From positions 2,356,001-2,420,000 of the forward strand of contig NZ_AP024871.1 in NCBI RefSeq assembly GCF_024346875.1: a stretch of 64,000 nt of DNA, in the 5' to 3' direction. The stretch's first letter is position 1. Every line of letters begins with the position of its first letter. The notes beneath the pieces were generated by a model. The model ran no database searches. It had not been told where the DNA came from and worked only from the letters and a program-made list of their open reading frames with translations. This stretch comes from Vibrio gallicus. Its GTDB lineage: Bacteria; Pseudomonadota; Gammaproteobacteria; Enterobacterales; Vibrionaceae. The position numbers were made by a program, and so were the translations under genes. Shown here piece after piece: positions 8,022 to 17,791 of the stretch.

Positions 8022-10142
8022 TTGTATCTATTTGATAGCCTCAAAGACGTTGCCAAAGAATACCTCTCGGAGCCTCAACTAGAGGCTCTTCGTCGTTCTT
8101 ATTTGGTAGCAAAAGATGCCCACGAAGGGCAGACACGCTCTAGTGGTGAACCGTATATCATCCACCCTGTAGCGGTTGCTCGAATCTTGGCTGAAATGCG
8201 CCTTGACCTTGAAACCCTACAAGCAGCCTTGTTGCACGATGTCATTGAAGACACCGAAGTCACCAAGGAAGAGCTCGAAAATGAGTTCGGTACTGCTGTG
8301 GCAGAACTTGTGGATGGGGTATCAAAACTCGATAAGCTCAAATTCCGCGATCGCAAAGAAGCGCAAGCTGAGAACTTCCGTAAGATGGTCCTTGCTATGG
8401 TGCAAGATATCCGTGTAATTCTTATCAAGCTCTCTGATCGCACCCATAATATGCGAACCCTTGGCGCTCTTCGTCCAGATAAGCGTCGTCGCATTGCTCG
8501 TGAAACCCTCGAGATTTATTCGCCACTTGCACACAGATTAGGTATCCATAACATTAAAACTGAGCTTGAAGAGCTTGGGTTTGAAGCGTTATATCCAAAT
8601 CGCTATCGCGTCTTAAAAGAAGTGGTTAAAACGGCTCGTGGCAACCGTAAAGAGATGATTCAACGTATTCACTCTGAGATAGAAGGCCGTCTTGAAGAGG
8701 TCGGTATTCCATGTCGAGTATTGGGGCGTGAAAAAAATCTCTACTCCATCTACAACAAGATGAAAACCAAGGAACAGCGTTTCCATACCATTATGGATAT
8801 CTACGCGTTCCGAGTGATTGTTGATAGTGTAGATACTTGCTACCGAGTACTCGGTCAGGCCCATAGCTTATTTAAGCCTCGCCCTAGCCGTATGAAAGAT
8901 TATATTGCGGTACCTAAAGCGAATGGCTATCAGTCATTGCATACTTCTATGGTGGGGCCTCACGGTGTTCCTGTAGAGGTGCAAATCCGTACTGAAGATA
9001 TGGACCAGATGGCAGATAAAGGTGTGGCAGCTCATTGGTCATATAAGAGTAACGGTCAACGCAGTGGCACAACCGCACAGGTTAAAGCGCAGCGTTGGAT
9101 GCAAAGCTTACTTGAGCTTCAGCAAAGTGCCGGTAACTCATTCGAATTTATCGAAAACGTTAAATCGGATCTATTCCCTGATGAAATTTACGTCTTTACA
9201 CCAAAAGGACGTATTGTCGAGCTTCCTGCCGGAGCTACTGCGGTCGATTTTGCCTATGCGGTGCATACCGATGTAGGCAATACCTGTGTCGGCACTCGAG
9301 TTGACCGCAATCCGTATCCACTGAGCAAGGCTCTGAAAAACGGTCAAACTATTGAAATCATTAGTGCTCCTGGAGCAAGGCCAAATGCAGCATGGCTAAA
9401 CTATGTTGTTACTTCACGAGCTCGCACTAAGATACGCCAAGTTCTTAAGACCATGCGTAGAGAAGAATCGGTTGCTCTTGGACGCCGTTTATTGAATCAC
9501 GCCCTTGGTCGTCACTCGATTGACACTATCTATCCTAAAAACATTAAGCATGTATTGGCTGAGCTTAAGCTCAATAGCATTGATGATATGTTGGCAGCGA
9601 TTGGTCTTGGTGAGCTGATGAGTATTATCATTGCACGTCGTTTACTCGGCGATGTTGAAAAACTCACCGAAACCAGTTCAATCGAATCCAGTTCAGAGAA
9701 GAAACTCTCCATCAAGGGTGCCGATGGTATATTGCTAACCTACGCAAACTGCTGTCGCCCAATCCCAGGAGATAGCATCATAGCTCACGTTTCCCCTGGC
9801 CGTGGTCTCGTTATTCACCATGAAACTTGTCCAAATGTTCGCGGTTACCAAAAAGAACCGGATAAATATATGGCAGTAGCGTGGGAAGATACCCATGAGC
9901 AAGACTTTATATCTGAGCTTTGTATTGACCTTCAAAACAGCCAAGGCGCACTTGCTGGGTTAACAAATGTTATCTCGCGCACGGGTTCAAATATCCACGG
10001 TATTTCAACCGAAGAAAAAGATGGTCGCTTGTATACTGTTATCGTGGCGCTAACCACCAAAGACCGTATACATCTTGCAAGCATAATGAAAAAGATTAGA
10101 GTTATGCCGCAAGCTCTTCGAGTTCGACGTCGTCGTAGATAG
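8022..10142 (+). CDS. spoT: Bifunctional (p)ppGpp synthase/hydrolase SpoT
   Basis: SpoT degrades ppGpp to GDP/GTP plus pyrophosphate and has weak synthase activity, controlling the stringent response in the cytoplasm. Domains in order: HD hydrolase with His72-Asp73 in ALLHDVIEDT, a RelA/SpoT synthetase region (about 200-370, with RMKDYIAVPKANGYQSLHT), TGS (about 385-450), and a C-terminal ACT domain. I place the start at a TTG at 8022, giving MYLFDSLKD and 706 residues, because this aligns with the N-terminus of E. coli and V. cholerae SpoT. GGGT lies about ten bases upstream. A TTG four codons earlier would also be in frame. trmH follows after 25 bases. Confidence 0.95.
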   Translation: MYLFDSLKDVAKEYLSEPQLEALRRSYLVAKDAHEGQTRSSGEPYIIHPVAVARILAEMRLDLETLQAALLHDVIEDTEVTKEELENEFGTAVAELVDGVSKLDKLKFRDRKEAQAENFRKMVLAMVQDIRVILIKLSDRTHNMRTLGALRPDKRRRIARETLEIYSPLAHRLGIHNIKTELEELGFEALYPNRYRVLKEVVKTARGNRKEMIQRIHSEIEGRLEEVGIPCRVLGREKNLYSIYNKMKTKEQRFHTIMDIYAFRVIVDSVDTCYRVLGQAHSLFKPRPSRMKDYIAVPKANGYQSLHTSMVGPHGVPVEVQIRTEDMDQMADKGVAAHWSYKSNGQRSGTTAQVKAQRWMQSLLELQQSAGNSFEFIENVKSDLFPDEIYVFTPKGRIVELPAGATAVDFAYAVHTDVGNTCVGTRVDRNPYPLSKALKNGQTIEIISAPGARPNAAWLNYVVTSRARTKIRQVLKTMRREESVALGRRLLNHALGRHSIDTIYPKNIKHVLAELKLNSIDDMLAAIGLGELMSIIIARRLLGDVEKLTETSSIESSSEKKLSIKGADGILLTYANCCRPIPGDSIIAHVSPGRGLVIHHETCPNVRGYQKEPDKYMAVAWEDTHEQDFISELCIDLQNSQGALAGLTNVISRTGSNIHGISTEEKDGRLYTVIVALTTKDRIHLASIMKKIRVMPQALRVRRRRR

Positions 10143-10167
10143 TTATAATCAAAAGCAATAAGTAGTA

Positions 10168-10854
10168 ATGAGCCCAGAGCGTTTTCAGAAAATTCAGCAA
10201 GTATTAAAAGCGCGTCAGACTGATCTGACGCTATGCTTGGAAGAAGTTCATAAACCAAATAACGTATCAGCGGTAATTCGAACCGCAGATGCTGCTGGGC
10301 TACACAAAATCCATGCCGTTTGGCCCAAACAAGCCATGCGTACCCTAACCCATACCTCCGCTGGAGCCAGAAATTGGGTAGAGGTTGAAACTCATAACTC
10401 CTCCCAGCAGGCATTTGCTGAATTAAAAGCCCAAGGCATGCAGATTCTGGTTACCAACCTGTCAGATAATGCCGTCGATTTCCGAGAAATTGATTACACC
10501 CTACCGACCGCAATTGTCCTTGGTGGTGAAAAACATGGCATTAGTGAACAAGCCTTACAAATGGCCGATCAGGATATTATTATCCCTATGGTTGGTATGG
10601 TGCAGTCACTGAATGTATCTGTGGCTAGTGCTCTAATTTTGTTTGAAGCTCAAAGGCAGCGTCAATTAAAAGGCATGTACGATAAACAGCAATCCTCTCT
10701 TGCACCGGAAGCGATACATAAGATTCTTTTTGAGCGAGGCCACCCCGTACTAGCTAAAGTCGCCAAAAGAAAAAAGTTACCTTACCCTCCGCTAGATGAT
10801 GAAGGGCAAATTAACGCCCCCAAAGAGTGGTGGGCAGCGATGCAGAGAAAATAG
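10168..10854 (+). CDS. trmH: tRNA (guanosine-18-2'-O)-methyltransferase
   Basis: SPOUT-class methyltransferase that uses S-adenosylmethionine to 2'-O-methylate G18 in the D-loop of tRNAs. The 228-residue length is usual for TrmH. The three SpoU-family motifs are visible: NNVSAVIRTADAAG near residues 31-44, LGGEKHGIS, and VQSLNVSVASAL, the last forming the knotted SAM-binding region. It is the fourth gene after gmk, rpoZ and spoT, the E. coli order. The ribosome binding site is weak, so translation may depend on coupling to spoT. Its end lies only five bases from the end of the convergent radC, and I see no terminator hairpin between them. Confidence 0.95.
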   Translation: MSPERFQKIQQVLKARQTDLTLCLEEVHKPNNVSAVIRTADAAGLHKIHAVWPKQAMRTLTHTSAGARNWVEVETHNSSQQAFAELKAQGMQILVTNLSDNAVDFREIDYTLPTAIVLGGEKHGISEQALQMADQDIIIPMVGMVQSLNVSVASALILFEAQRQRQLKGMYDKQQSSLAPEAIHKILFERGHPVLAKVAKRKKLPYPPLDDEGQINAPKEWWAAMQRK

Positions 10855-10858
10855 GCGG

Positions 10859-11533
10859 TTATATCCACCCTCTTTCTGCAAATGATACTACCTCTCCATC
10901 TCCTACTACAAAATGATCCAAAACTCGAATATCCACCAGCGAAAGTGCGTCAATTAAACGGCGAGTAATATGGCGATCTGCTTGGCTTGGCTCCGCGATA
11001 CCACTGGGGTGGTTATGCGCCAAAATTAATGCGCACGCATTGTGATGCAGGGCTCGCTTTACCACCTCTCTTGGGTAAACATTAGCGGCATCAATGGTTC
11101 CTTCAAATAAGACTTCATACTCAATCACCCGATGCTGGTTATCGAGAAATAAGACAAAAAAAGCCTCTCTAGCGCGATCTCTTAGCATACTCAGTAAAAA
11201 CATCTTGGTATGCTGAGGGTTAGTTAATGCCTCTCCCCTCTCTAAAGTTTCAGCTAGGTATCTATGGGTCATCTCGATAAAAGCCTGCAATTGAACATAC
11301 TTAGCTACGCCAAGCCCCTTATGCTGACAAAACGACTGCTCACTTGCCGATAACAAATGTCGTAAAGAACCAAACGCTTTTAGTAGATGATCCGACAAGG
11401 TTAATACATTCATCCCTGGGCACCCTGTTCTTAGGAAAATGGCTAACAGCTCAGCATCACTGAGGCTTTGCGCTCCCTTCAATAATAACTTCTCTCTGGG
11501 CAGAGAATCTTTCGGTAGCTCTTTTAGATTCAT
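10859..11533 (-). CDS. radC: RadC family JAMM-domain protein
   Basis: RadC family protein of 224 residues from the ATG at 11533. This start aligns with the usual N-terminus (M-x-LK-x-LP...PREKL). A TTG ten codons upstream is in frame but unlike the family. The N-terminal half carries a helix-hairpin-helix-like region. The C-terminal half holds the JAMM metalloprotease-like motif, with [13 protein letters not shown], then HNHPSG, then a Ser/Asp-containing SQADRHIT segment. Named for an old link to radiation sensitivity in E. coli, but its biochemical role is not settled. It is divergent from coaBC, the usual gammaproteobacterial arrangement. Confidence 0.93.
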   Translation of the reverse strand: MNLKELPKDSLPREKLLLKGAQSLSDAELLAIFLRTGCPGMNVLTLSDHLLKAFGSLRHLLSASEQSFCQHKGLGVAKYVQLQAFIEMTHRYLAETLERGEALTNPQHTKMFLLSMLRDRAREAFFVLFLDNQHRVIEYEVLFEGTIDAANVYPREVVKRALHHNACALILAHNHPSGIAEPSQADRHITRRLIDALSLVDIRVLDHFVVGDGEVVSFAERGWI

Positions 11534-11705
11534 AATGTAGTTAGGTGATTTTGGGTCTACCAAGTATGGAAGCTAATACTATTGTTTTCTGAGACTTAGT
11601 TTTTACTTTGCACCCAGATCACACCTTGTCAAACTCAGCCTCAAACTCTAAATTATGCCTAATATATGGTATGGTTAACTAAGAAGTTCATTAGAGAAAA
11701 TTCGC

Positions 11706-12917
11706 ATGCAACCTCTTGAAGGGAAAAAAATTGTTCTAGGTATAAGCGGTGGAATCGCAGCTTATAAATGTGCAGAACTTACTCGTCGCTTAACTGAGCG
11801 CGGAGCAGAAGTTAAAGTTGTAATGACCAAAGCGGCCAAGGAGTTTATTACTCCATTGACCATGCAAGCTGTATCGGGAAACCCGGTTGCAGAAAGCCTA
11901 CTTGATCCTGCCGCTGAAGCCTCTATGGGCCACATTGAAATAGGCAAATGGGCTGATTTAGTTCTATTGGCTCCAGCAACAGCTGATCTCATTGCCCGCA
12001 TAAGTGCCGGTATGGGTAACGACCTACTCACTACTGTAGTGTTAGCTTCAGAAGCCCCTATTGCAATTGCCCCTGCAATGAATCAGCAGATGTATAAGAA
12101 TATCGCAACCCAAGAGAATCTGGCGACGTTAAGCCGTCGTGGTGCTCTAATCTGGGGGCCAGCCGCTGGAGAACAGGCTTGTGGTGATGTGGGATTGGGC
12201 CGAATGCTTGAGCCAATGCAGCTTGTCGAGCGATGCATCACTCTATTTCAGCCAAAGCCATTACAAGGTAAAAAAATCGCTATTACAGCGGGACCAACCC
12301 AAGAAGCTATCGACCCAGTTCGTTTTATCTCCAATCACAGTTCAGGAAAGATGGGGTACGCTCTGGCGGAGCAAGCCGCTCAGCTTGGTGCTGAAGTTAC
12401 CTTAATCAGTGGCCCGGTGGATCTTGCGACTCCAAACGGAGTCCAGCGCATCGATGTGTTAAGTGCTGAAGATATGTTTGATGAGGCCACTAGCCGAGCT
12501 CAAAGCAATGACATCTTTATAGGTTGCGCAGCCGTTGCTGACTATCGTCCACATGCGATTGCACCACAAAAAATGAAGAAAACGGTCGATAGTGATGAAA
12601 TTACTATTCGGTTGGTTAAAAATCCCGATATCATCGCCACCGTTGCAGCCCTAAGTGAAAACCGACCATTTACAGTTGGGTTTGCCGCTGAGACACAAAA
12701 TGTCGAGCAGTATGCAATGGACAAGTTACATCGAAAGAACTTGGATTTAATCTGCGCCAACGATGTATCTCAAGCAGGTATTGGCTTTAATGCCAACGAC
12801 AACGTATTAACCCTATTTTGGAAAGAGGGTAATCAACATTACCCACATGCCAGTAAAATGCTACTTGCGCGCGCTATTCTTGAAAAAATTGAAACACTGA
12901 GCACACACAAATCATGA
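11706..12917 (+). CDS. coaBC: Phosphopantothenoylcysteine decarboxylase/synthase
   Basis: Bifunctional coenzyme A enzyme. CoaB joins 4'-phosphopantothenate to cysteine using CTP, and CoaC decarboxylates the product using FMN. The N-terminal CoaC flavoprotein (about 1-185) shows the Rossmann-like [10 protein letters not shown], the catalytic His76 in MGHIEIG, the PAMN motif and Cys in GEQACGDVG. The C-terminal CoaB domain (about 188-403) shows [16 protein letters not shown] and NHSSGKMG. The length of 403 residues is normal. Its TGA overlaps the ATG of dut as ATGA, so translation is coupled. The coaA gene, for the first step of the pathway, lies at 31861-32787. Confidence 0.97.
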   Translation: MQPLEGKKIVLGISGGIAAYKCAELTRRLTERGAEVKVVMTKAAKEFITPLTMQAVSGNPVAESLLDPAAEASMGHIEIGKWADLVLLAPATADLIARISAGMGNDLLTTVVLASEAPIAIAPAMNQQMYKNIATQENLATLSRRGALIWGPAAGEQACGDVGLGRMLEPMQLVERCITLFQPKPLQGKKIAITAGPTQEAIDPVRFISNHSSGKMGYALAEQAAQLGAEVTLISGPVDLATPNGVQRIDVLSAEDMFDEATSRAQSNDIFIGCAAVADYRPHAIAPQKMKKTVDSDEITIRLVKNPDIIATVAALSENRPFTVGFAAETQNVEQYAMDKLHRKNLDLICANDVSQAGIGFNANDNVLTLFWKEGNQHYPHASKMLLARAILEKIETLSTHKS

Positions 12918-13369
12918 GAAAAATCGATCTTAAAATCTTAGACCCTCGTATCGGCAAGCAATTTCCACTACCTCAATATGCTACAGAGGGCTCTGCTGGG
13001 CTTGATCTTAGAGCCTGCCTTGATGAAGCACTTATTGTTACTCCGGGACAAACTCATCTAGTTCCTACTGGTCTTGCCATCCATATTGGTGATTCTAGTC
13101 TTGCCGCAACAATTTTGCCTCGCTCAGGTCTTGGTCACAAACATGGCATTGTACTGGGTAACCTTGTCGGCTTAATCGATTCTGATTACCAAGGTCAACT
13201 TATGGTTTCAGTATGGAATCGCGGACAAGATACCTTCACTATTGAGCCGGGCGATCGTATCGCACAGCTTGTATTTGTACCGGTGGTACAAGCTGAATTT
13301 AATTTAGTTGGCGATTTTGATGCATCTCAACGTGGCGATGGTGGCTTTGGTCACTCTGGTAAACAATAA
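12914..13369 (+). CDS. dut: dUTP diphosphatase
   Basis: Trimeric dUTPase hydrolysing dUTP to dUMP and pyrophosphate, which keeps uracil out of DNA and supplies dUMP for thymidylate synthesis. The 151-residue length is standard. The five family motifs are visible: [35 protein letters not shown] and the glycine-rich [10 protein letters not shown] at the C-terminus. Its start overlaps the coaBC stop by four bases (ATGA). slmA follows 32 bases later, the conserved coaBC-dut-slmA order of gammaproteobacteria. Confidence 0.97.
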   Translation: MRKIDLKILDPRIGKQFPLPQYATEGSAGLDLRACLDEALIVTPGQTHLVPTGLAIHIGDSSLAATILPRSGLGHKHGIVLGNLVGLIDSDYQGQLMVSVWNRGQDTFTIEPGDRIAQLVFVPVVQAEFNLVGDFDASQRGDGGFGHSGKQ

Positions 13370-13401
13370 TTTTTACGTATTTTCTGAAAGGGATGTAATT
13401 G

Positions 13402-13992
13402 ATGACGGGCAGACGTAACTCCAACCGAAAGGACGAGATATTACAAGCATTGGCGTTAATGCTGGAATCAAGTGAGGGTGCCTCTCGGATTACCACTGCA
13501 AAGTTAGCGCTACAAGTCGGTGTTTCAGAGGCTGCGTTGTATCGCCACTTCCCAAGTAAAGCACGCATGTTTGAAGGTCTTATCGAGTTTATTGAGCAAT
13601 CAGTATTATCTCGAATCAACCAGATTATGGATAAGGAAAAAGACACCTTTACTCGTCTTTACGAGGTGCTGCGCTTTATCCTATTATTTGCAGAGCATAA
13701 TAAGGGCTTGAGCAGAATCCTATCTGGCCACGCTCTCATGTTTGAAAATGAGCGCCTTCGTGAACGAATTAATCAGCTATTTAGCAAAATAGAAAGCCAG
13801 ATTAAGCAAATTCTTCGTGAACGAATCCTACGTGAGGGGCAAGGTTTCTCTCTTGATGAGAAGATCTTAGCATCAATTGTCCTAAGCTATGTTGAAGGAC
13901 GTATTAACCGCTTTGTTCGTACCGACTTTGATATAAAACCGTCTGAAGATCTAGAACAATACTGGGATCTTCTTCGTCAGCAGATTTCCTAA
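13402..13992 (+). CDS. slmA: Nucleoid occlusion factor SlmA (TetR fold)
   Basis: TetR-family DNA-binding protein of 196 residues that binds specific chromosomal sites and blocks FtsZ ring assembly over the nucleoid. The N-terminal helix-turn-helix (about 10-60) contains [22 protein letters not shown], here a short extract of the typical TetR motif ending in [14 protein letters not shown]. The helical C-terminal part includes [14 protein letters not shown], conserved in SlmA. The ATG at 13402 is preferred over the TTG directly before it because AAGGGA lies nine bases upstream. Its position after dut is the standard one and supports the assignment. Confidence 0.94.
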   Translation: MTGRRNSNRKDEILQALALMLESSEGASRITTAKLALQVGVSEAALYRHFPSKARMFEGLIEFIEQSVLSRINQIMDKEKDTFTRLYEVLRFILLFAEHNKGLSRILSGHALMFENERLRERINQLFSKIESQIKQILRERILREGQGFSLDEKILASIVLSYVEGRINRFVRTDFDIKPSEDLEQYWDLLRQQIS

Positions 13993-14007
13993 TATAACAA
14001 GAGATTT

Positions 14008-14955
14008 ATGAGTAAATACGACGCTCCCAAATTTTCATTGTCACTCATACACCCCAAAAACTGGGGTGTATGGTTTGGCTTTGGAATACTTGCCTTAATC
14101 GTCAATCTCCTTCCCTATCCTGTTCTTTTTAAGATAGGTAGAGGGCTGGGTAAGCTGTCTATGAGACTAGCAAAGAGCCGCGTAAAAGTGGCAAGACGTA
14201 ACCTAGAACTCGCTTTTCCTGATAAACCCCAACCAGAAGTGGAAGCGATTGTAGAAGAGAACTTCAAGAATACTGGTTTTGCATTCTTTGAAATGGGTAT
14301 GACTTGGTTCTGGCCTACATGGCGCCTTAAACGACGTATTCGTGCGGTTAACTTAGAGCAAATGATAGAGTTTAAGGAACAAGGCCGTGGAGTACTAATG
14401 TGCCACCCTCATACCCTAAACTTGGAAATCAGCGCACGAGCGTTTGCTGTACTTGGATATCCAGGAAGTGGCGTATATCGCCCGCACAATAACCCTGCTT
14501 ATGATTTCATTCAATACTGGGGCCGCACACATAATGGAAATACACTCGTCGACCGTAAAAACGTTAAAGAGATGCTCAGAGTGCTAAAAAGAGGTGAGCG
14601 CTTATTTTATCTTGGCGACCATGATTACGGCAGAAACAAATCAGTGTTTGTTCCTTTCTTTGCGGTTGAGGATGCTTGTACGACCACAGGTGCAAATATT
14701 CTATTTGGCGCAACAGATTGCGCTATGATCCCTGCAACAGGCTTTCGAGACGCACATGGGCACTATGAGCTTAATTTGGCACCCGCTATTCATGACAACT
14801 TTCCTAAGAAAGATTTTGAAGCTGGCGCCGCAATAATGAACAAAGCATATGAAGATGTCATATTGCGTCAAGTTGACCAATGGATGTGGCTACACAAGCG
14901 CTATAAGACAATGCAAGATAAAAGTCTACCGAAAGGCTATCGATACAAAAAATAA
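14008..14955 (+). CDS. lpxL: Lipid A biosynthesis acyltransferase (LpxL type)
   Basis: Late acyltransferase of the LpxL/LpxM/HtrB family, which transfers an acyl chain from acyl-ACP to the lipid A precursor at the inner face of the inner membrane. The 315-residue protein has one N-terminal hydrophobic anchor (about 20-45). The catalytic H-x4-E motif lies within HPHTLNLEISAR, followed by VYRPHNNP and DHDYGRNKSVFVPFFAV. The spacing and the DHDYG form resemble LpxL more than LpxM, but the chain-length specificity cannot be read from sequence. It starts 15 bases after slmA, and a strong terminator follows it. Confidence 0.85.
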   Translation: MSKYDAPKFSLSLIHPKNWGVWFGFGILALIVNLLPYPVLFKIGRGLGKLSMRLAKSRVKVARRNLELAFPDKPQPEVEAIVEENFKNTGFAFFEMGMTWFWPTWRLKRRIRAVNLEQMIEFKEQGRGVLMCHPHTLNLEISARAFAVLGYPGSGVYRPHNNPAYDFIQYWGRTHNGNTLVDRKNVKEMLRVLKRGERLFYLGDHDYGRNKSVFVPFFAVEDACTTTGANILFGATDCAMIPATGFRDAHGHYELNLAPAIHDNFPKKDFEAGAAIMNKAYEDVILRQVDQWMWLHKRYKTMQDKSLPKGYRYKK

Positions 14956-14980
14956 ACTTTTTGTATCCTAGATAAAGAAC

Positions 14981-15007
14981 AGCCCCTCATTGAGGGGCTA
15001 TTTTTTT
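14981..15007 (+). terminator. Rho-independent terminator after lpxL
   Basis: A perfect stem AGCCCCTC/GAGGGGCT with a three-base loop is followed by seven T residues, 25 bases after the lpxL stop. It ends just before the convergent hemE stop. The minus-strand side has only a short T-rich tail, so it is mainly a plus-strand terminator. Confidence 0.9.
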
Positions 15008-16073
15008 ATTTATGATATGGCTTAGAAAGCTCATGTACCGCTTCAACAAAAACTCCGGCATTTTCAGGCGGAACGTCCAAATGAATACCGTGTCCAAGGT
15101 TGAATACATGGCCTGTACCACCATCACCAAACCCTTCTAAGATAGTACCGACTTCCTGACGAATACGCTCTGGTTGAGCATAAAGCATTGATGGGTCCAT
15201 ATTACCTTGCAGCGCAACCTTATCTCCGATGCGACGTTTTGCATCAGCAATATTGATAGTCCAATCTAGGCCAACAGCATCACAACCGGTTGCTGCGATG
15301 GATTCTAACCACATGCCACCATTTTTGGTGAACAAAGTGACTGGCACACGGCGTCCTTCATTTTCGCGAATCAAGCCGTCTACGATTTTATGCATGTAAC
15401 GCAATGAAAACTCATTGTAGTCACGAGGGGTAAGCACGCCACCCCAAGTATCGAATACCATTACAGATTGAGCACCAGCCTTAATCTGAGCATTAAGATA
15501 CTCAATTACACTGTCTGCTAGCTTATCAAGCAGAGCATGTAAGATTGCAGGTTCTGCGTACATCATCTTTTTAATTTTAGTGAATGCTTTTGAGCTTCCA
15601 CCTTCAACCATATAAGTAGCAAGTGTCCACGGACTACCAGAGAAACCAATCAAAGGTACTTCACCGGCAAGGTCTTTTCTAATTTGACGAACCGCATTCA
15701 TTACGTACTGCAATTCACCTTCTGGATCAGGTAAACCAATTTTATCCACATCCGCTTTGCAGGTAATTGGTCGTTCAAATTTAGGACCTTCTCCCGCTTC
15801 AAAGTATAAGCCTAAGCCCATCGCGTCTGGGATGGTTAGAATGTCAGAGAATAAGATAGCCGCATCTAATGGAAAACGACGTAATGGCTGCAGCGTCACC
15901 TCTGAGGCAAGTTCCGCATTTTTACACAGTGACATAAAGTCGCCCGCTACCGCACGTGTCGCACGATACTCAGGAAGGTATCGACCCGCTTGACGCATCA
16001 TCCATACAGGGGTGCAATCTACAGGCTGCTTTAGAAGCGCTCGCAAATAGCGATCATTTTTTAATTCAGTCAT
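15006..16073 (-). CDS. hemE: Uroporphyrinogen decarboxylase
   Basis: Cytoplasmic haem-pathway enzyme that removes four carboxyl groups from uroporphyrinogen III to give coproporphyrinogen III. The protein has 355 residues from the ATG at 16073. That start matches the family N-terminus ([14 protein letters not shown]), whereas a TTG four codons upstream would add residues not seen in the family. Conserved segments include [15 protein letters not shown], the FSDILT loop with the catalytic Asp, [13 protein letters not shown] and FNLGHGIH. It is convergent with lpxL and shares the intergenic hairpin. nudC lies upstream in the same orientation, about 100 bases away. Confidence 0.97.
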   Translation of the reverse strand: MTELKNDRYLRALLKQPVDCTPVWMMRQAGRYLPEYRATRAVAGDFMSLCKNAELASEVTLQPLRRFPLDAAILFSDILTIPDAMGLGLYFEAGEGPKFERPITCKADVDKIGLPDPEGELQYVMNAVRQIRKDLAGEVPLIGFSGSPWTLATYMVEGGSSKAFTKIKKMMYAEPAILHALLDKLADSVIEYLNAQIKAGAQSVMVFDTWGGVLTPRDYNEFSLRYMHKIVDGLIRENEGRRVPVTLFTKNGGMWLESIAATGCDAVGLDWTINIADAKRRIGDKVALQGNMDPSMLYAQPERIRQEVGTILEGFGDGGTGHVFNLGHGIHLDVPPENAGVFVEAVHELSKPYHK

Positions 16074-16176
16074 CTTTCTGGTCAAACATTAGTTACTACA
16101 AAACCCTATATTAACACCTTTCGAGCATGAACAATGCCTTAGGAATGAGCTATAGATCATGTTCTAAATATGCTTC

Positions 16177-16968
16177 CTATTTTCCAGTGGTAACTTCTTT
16201 CATAATTACCTCGACCGTATCGTCAATAAGACTGCGTGCAATGGTGCCTTTCGGAGCTACATCGGGAAGGTTATCAAATTCAAACCACGCCGCATCCGAT
16301 AACTCACTGTAATCAGGTTTAATATCGCCACTGGCGTAGTCGGCAACAAACCCCATCATCATGCTACTGGGGAATGCCCAAGGCTGGCTTCCAAAGTATC
16401 GAATATTCTTTATATTGATACCGGTTTCCTCTTTAACCTCTCGAGCCACACATTGTTCTAGCGTTTCTCCAACCTCTAAAAAGCCAGCAATGACAGTGTA
16501 CATATTTCCTTTATGCCGTGGATGTTGAGCCAGTAAGAGCTTTGAACCATTGCGCACAGCAACGATAATGCACGGAAATATTCGAGGATAATGTAAGGTT
16601 CGGCACTGCTGACATTGCATCGCCAGTTGGTTATGGTTAAGGGCGCAGCGTCCTCCACACTGACCACAGAAACGCATCGTCTGACTCATATGCCCAAATT
16701 GAATAGCCTTGCTAATCAACAGGAATAACTGCTGAGGGAAATCCAGAAGCTCGCGCAAGGAGTTCATCTCTAGTGGTCTTTCAACATCAATATCGTTCAA
16801 CCAATACACTTTCGAGCCTTGGTAGTGAGCGATTTCAATAGCCTTATCCTCTGGCAGATTAAGAGCTTCAGCACTACCAAATGGAATGGCTCCAGAATCC
16901 AACCAAAGGTCACTTCCATTGACCACCAGCCAGTATGCACTCTGTTTCTGGTTACTTTTTTTTAACAT
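16177..16968 (-). CDS. nudC: NADH pyrophosphatase / NAD-capped RNA hydrolase
   Basis: Nudix hydrolase NudC, which cleaves NADH and removes NAD caps from RNA 5' ends. Four cysteines form the zinc ribbon in CGQCGGRC and CQQC. The Nudix box [20 protein letters not shown] is complete. The family signature after it is SQPWAFPSS, where SQPWPFP is usual. The ATG at 16968 is chosen because GGAGAG lies nine bases upstream. Another ATG two codons earlier is only three bases from that site. The gene is divergent from rsd. nudC-hemE is a common neighbour pair in gammaproteobacteria. Confidence 0.94.
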   Translation of the reverse strand: MLKKSNQKQSAYWLVVNGSDLWLDSGAIPFGSAEALNLPEDKAIEIAHYQGSKVYWLNDIDVERPLEMNSLRELLDFPQQLFLLISKAIQFGHMSQTMRFCGQCGGRCALNHNQLAMQCQQCRTLHYPRIFPCIIVAVRNGSKLLLAQHPRHKGNMYTVIAGFLEVGETLEQCVAREVKEETGINIKNIRYFGSQPWAFPSSMMMGFVADYASGDIKPDYSELSDAAWFEFDNLPDVAPKGTIARSLIDDTVEVIMKEVTTGK

Positions 16969-17146
16969 CAGCATTCTCTCCGCTTGCAGTTCTGGTATTT
17001 TACTGGCAATCTAAATCTATACCAAATGCTTAACATAGTCTTTGAATAGCCTTGGTATAAAACACATTTTTGCATTCATTAATGGAACCCTCTCGTCGTG
17101 TTTCGAGATTTTTACCAGGCCGGTAAGGGATCAAGAGGACTTGGTC

Positions 17147-17632
17147 ATGTTAAAAAAATTTCAACAAGTACAAGAACAATGGGGTGGCTCAAGTGATGTC
17201 ATTGACCATTGGCTAGAAAAACGTCAAGCTTTATTGGTTGAGTATGTAAAACTTGCTGCTCTACAGCCTGTTGCGGCGTCAAATGTAGTTACGCTTCCTT
17301 CAACCGAAGAGCTGCAGAAATTCTCCCAACACCTCGTTGATTATATATCTGAAGGTCACTTCAAGATCTACGACATGGTGATGGATAAATGGGCAGCTAC
17401 AGGTTTTCAAACTACTGAAGAAATCAGTCAAACCTACGCTAAGATCGTGTTAACTACAGAGCCCCTACTAAGTTTTACTGATCACTACGCTAATATTGCT
17501 AAAGACGACGAGTTAAATTCATTTGAGCAAGATATGTCAGATATCGGTGAGGTCCTGGAATTGAGGTTTGCCGTTGAAGACAGGCTAATCCAACTTATCG
17601 CAGAAAGCCTAGCAATGCCTCCCGGCGCTTAG
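17147..17632 (+). CDS. rsd: Regulator of sigma D (anti-sigma70)
   Basis: Rsd/AlgQ family helical protein of 161 residues that binds sigma70 and, in E. coli, sequesters it in stationary phase, favouring alternative sigma factors. The start is the ATG at 17147 (MLKKFQQVQEQWGGSS), which aligns with the family and has GAGG about 12 bases upstream. The frame is open 35 codons further but that part is unrelated. Conserved features include HWLEKRQALLVEY, the LVDYISEGHFKIYD segment and the C-terminal DIGEVLELRF-VEDRLI stretch. Its partner RNA polymerase genes lie just downstream on the other strand. A terminator follows. Confidence 0.92.
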   Translation: MLKKFQQVQEQWGGSSDVIDHWLEKRQALLVEYVKLAALQPVAASNVVTLPSTEELQKFSQHLVDYISEGHFKIYDMVMDKWAATGFQTTEEISQTYAKIVLTTEPLLSFTDHYANIAKDDELNSFEQDMSDIGEVLELRFAVEDRLIQLIAESLAMPPGA

Positions 17633-17647
17633 GTAGCAGTTACTAAA

Positions 17648-17681
17648 CAGAGAGCCTTTACTTATCGCTCTCTGGTTTTTT
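17648..17681 (+). terminator. Rho-independent terminator after rsd
   Basis: The stem CAGAGAGC (17648-17655) pairs with GCTCTCTG (17667-17674) across an 11-base loop, followed by a run of six T at 17676-17681. It begins 15 bases after the rsd stop codon. Confidence 0.8.
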
Positions 17682-17744
17682 ACGGCCTGCAATTTATCGT
17701 ATACCGCGAATGCTGACCCTAAAAACTAAAAATCTACACATAAC

Positions 17745-17773
17745 AAAAAGGCACCCGAAGGTGCCTTTTTTCT
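17745..17773 (-). terminator. Bidirectional terminator after rpoC
   Basis: A perfect stem AAAAGGCACC/GGTGCCTTTT with a CGAA loop is flanked by A and T runs on both sides. It therefore works in either direction. It lies 19 bases beyond the rpoC stop and ends the long minus-strand transcription block. On the plus strand it is a second stop for rsd transcripts. Confidence 0.9.
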
Positions 17774-17791
17774 ATCAGCTATAAAGCTCGA

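Noticed and set aside
8099..8494. A 131-codon frame antisense to spoT
   Set aside because: It is the complement of a strongly conserved coding region and shows no protein family features.
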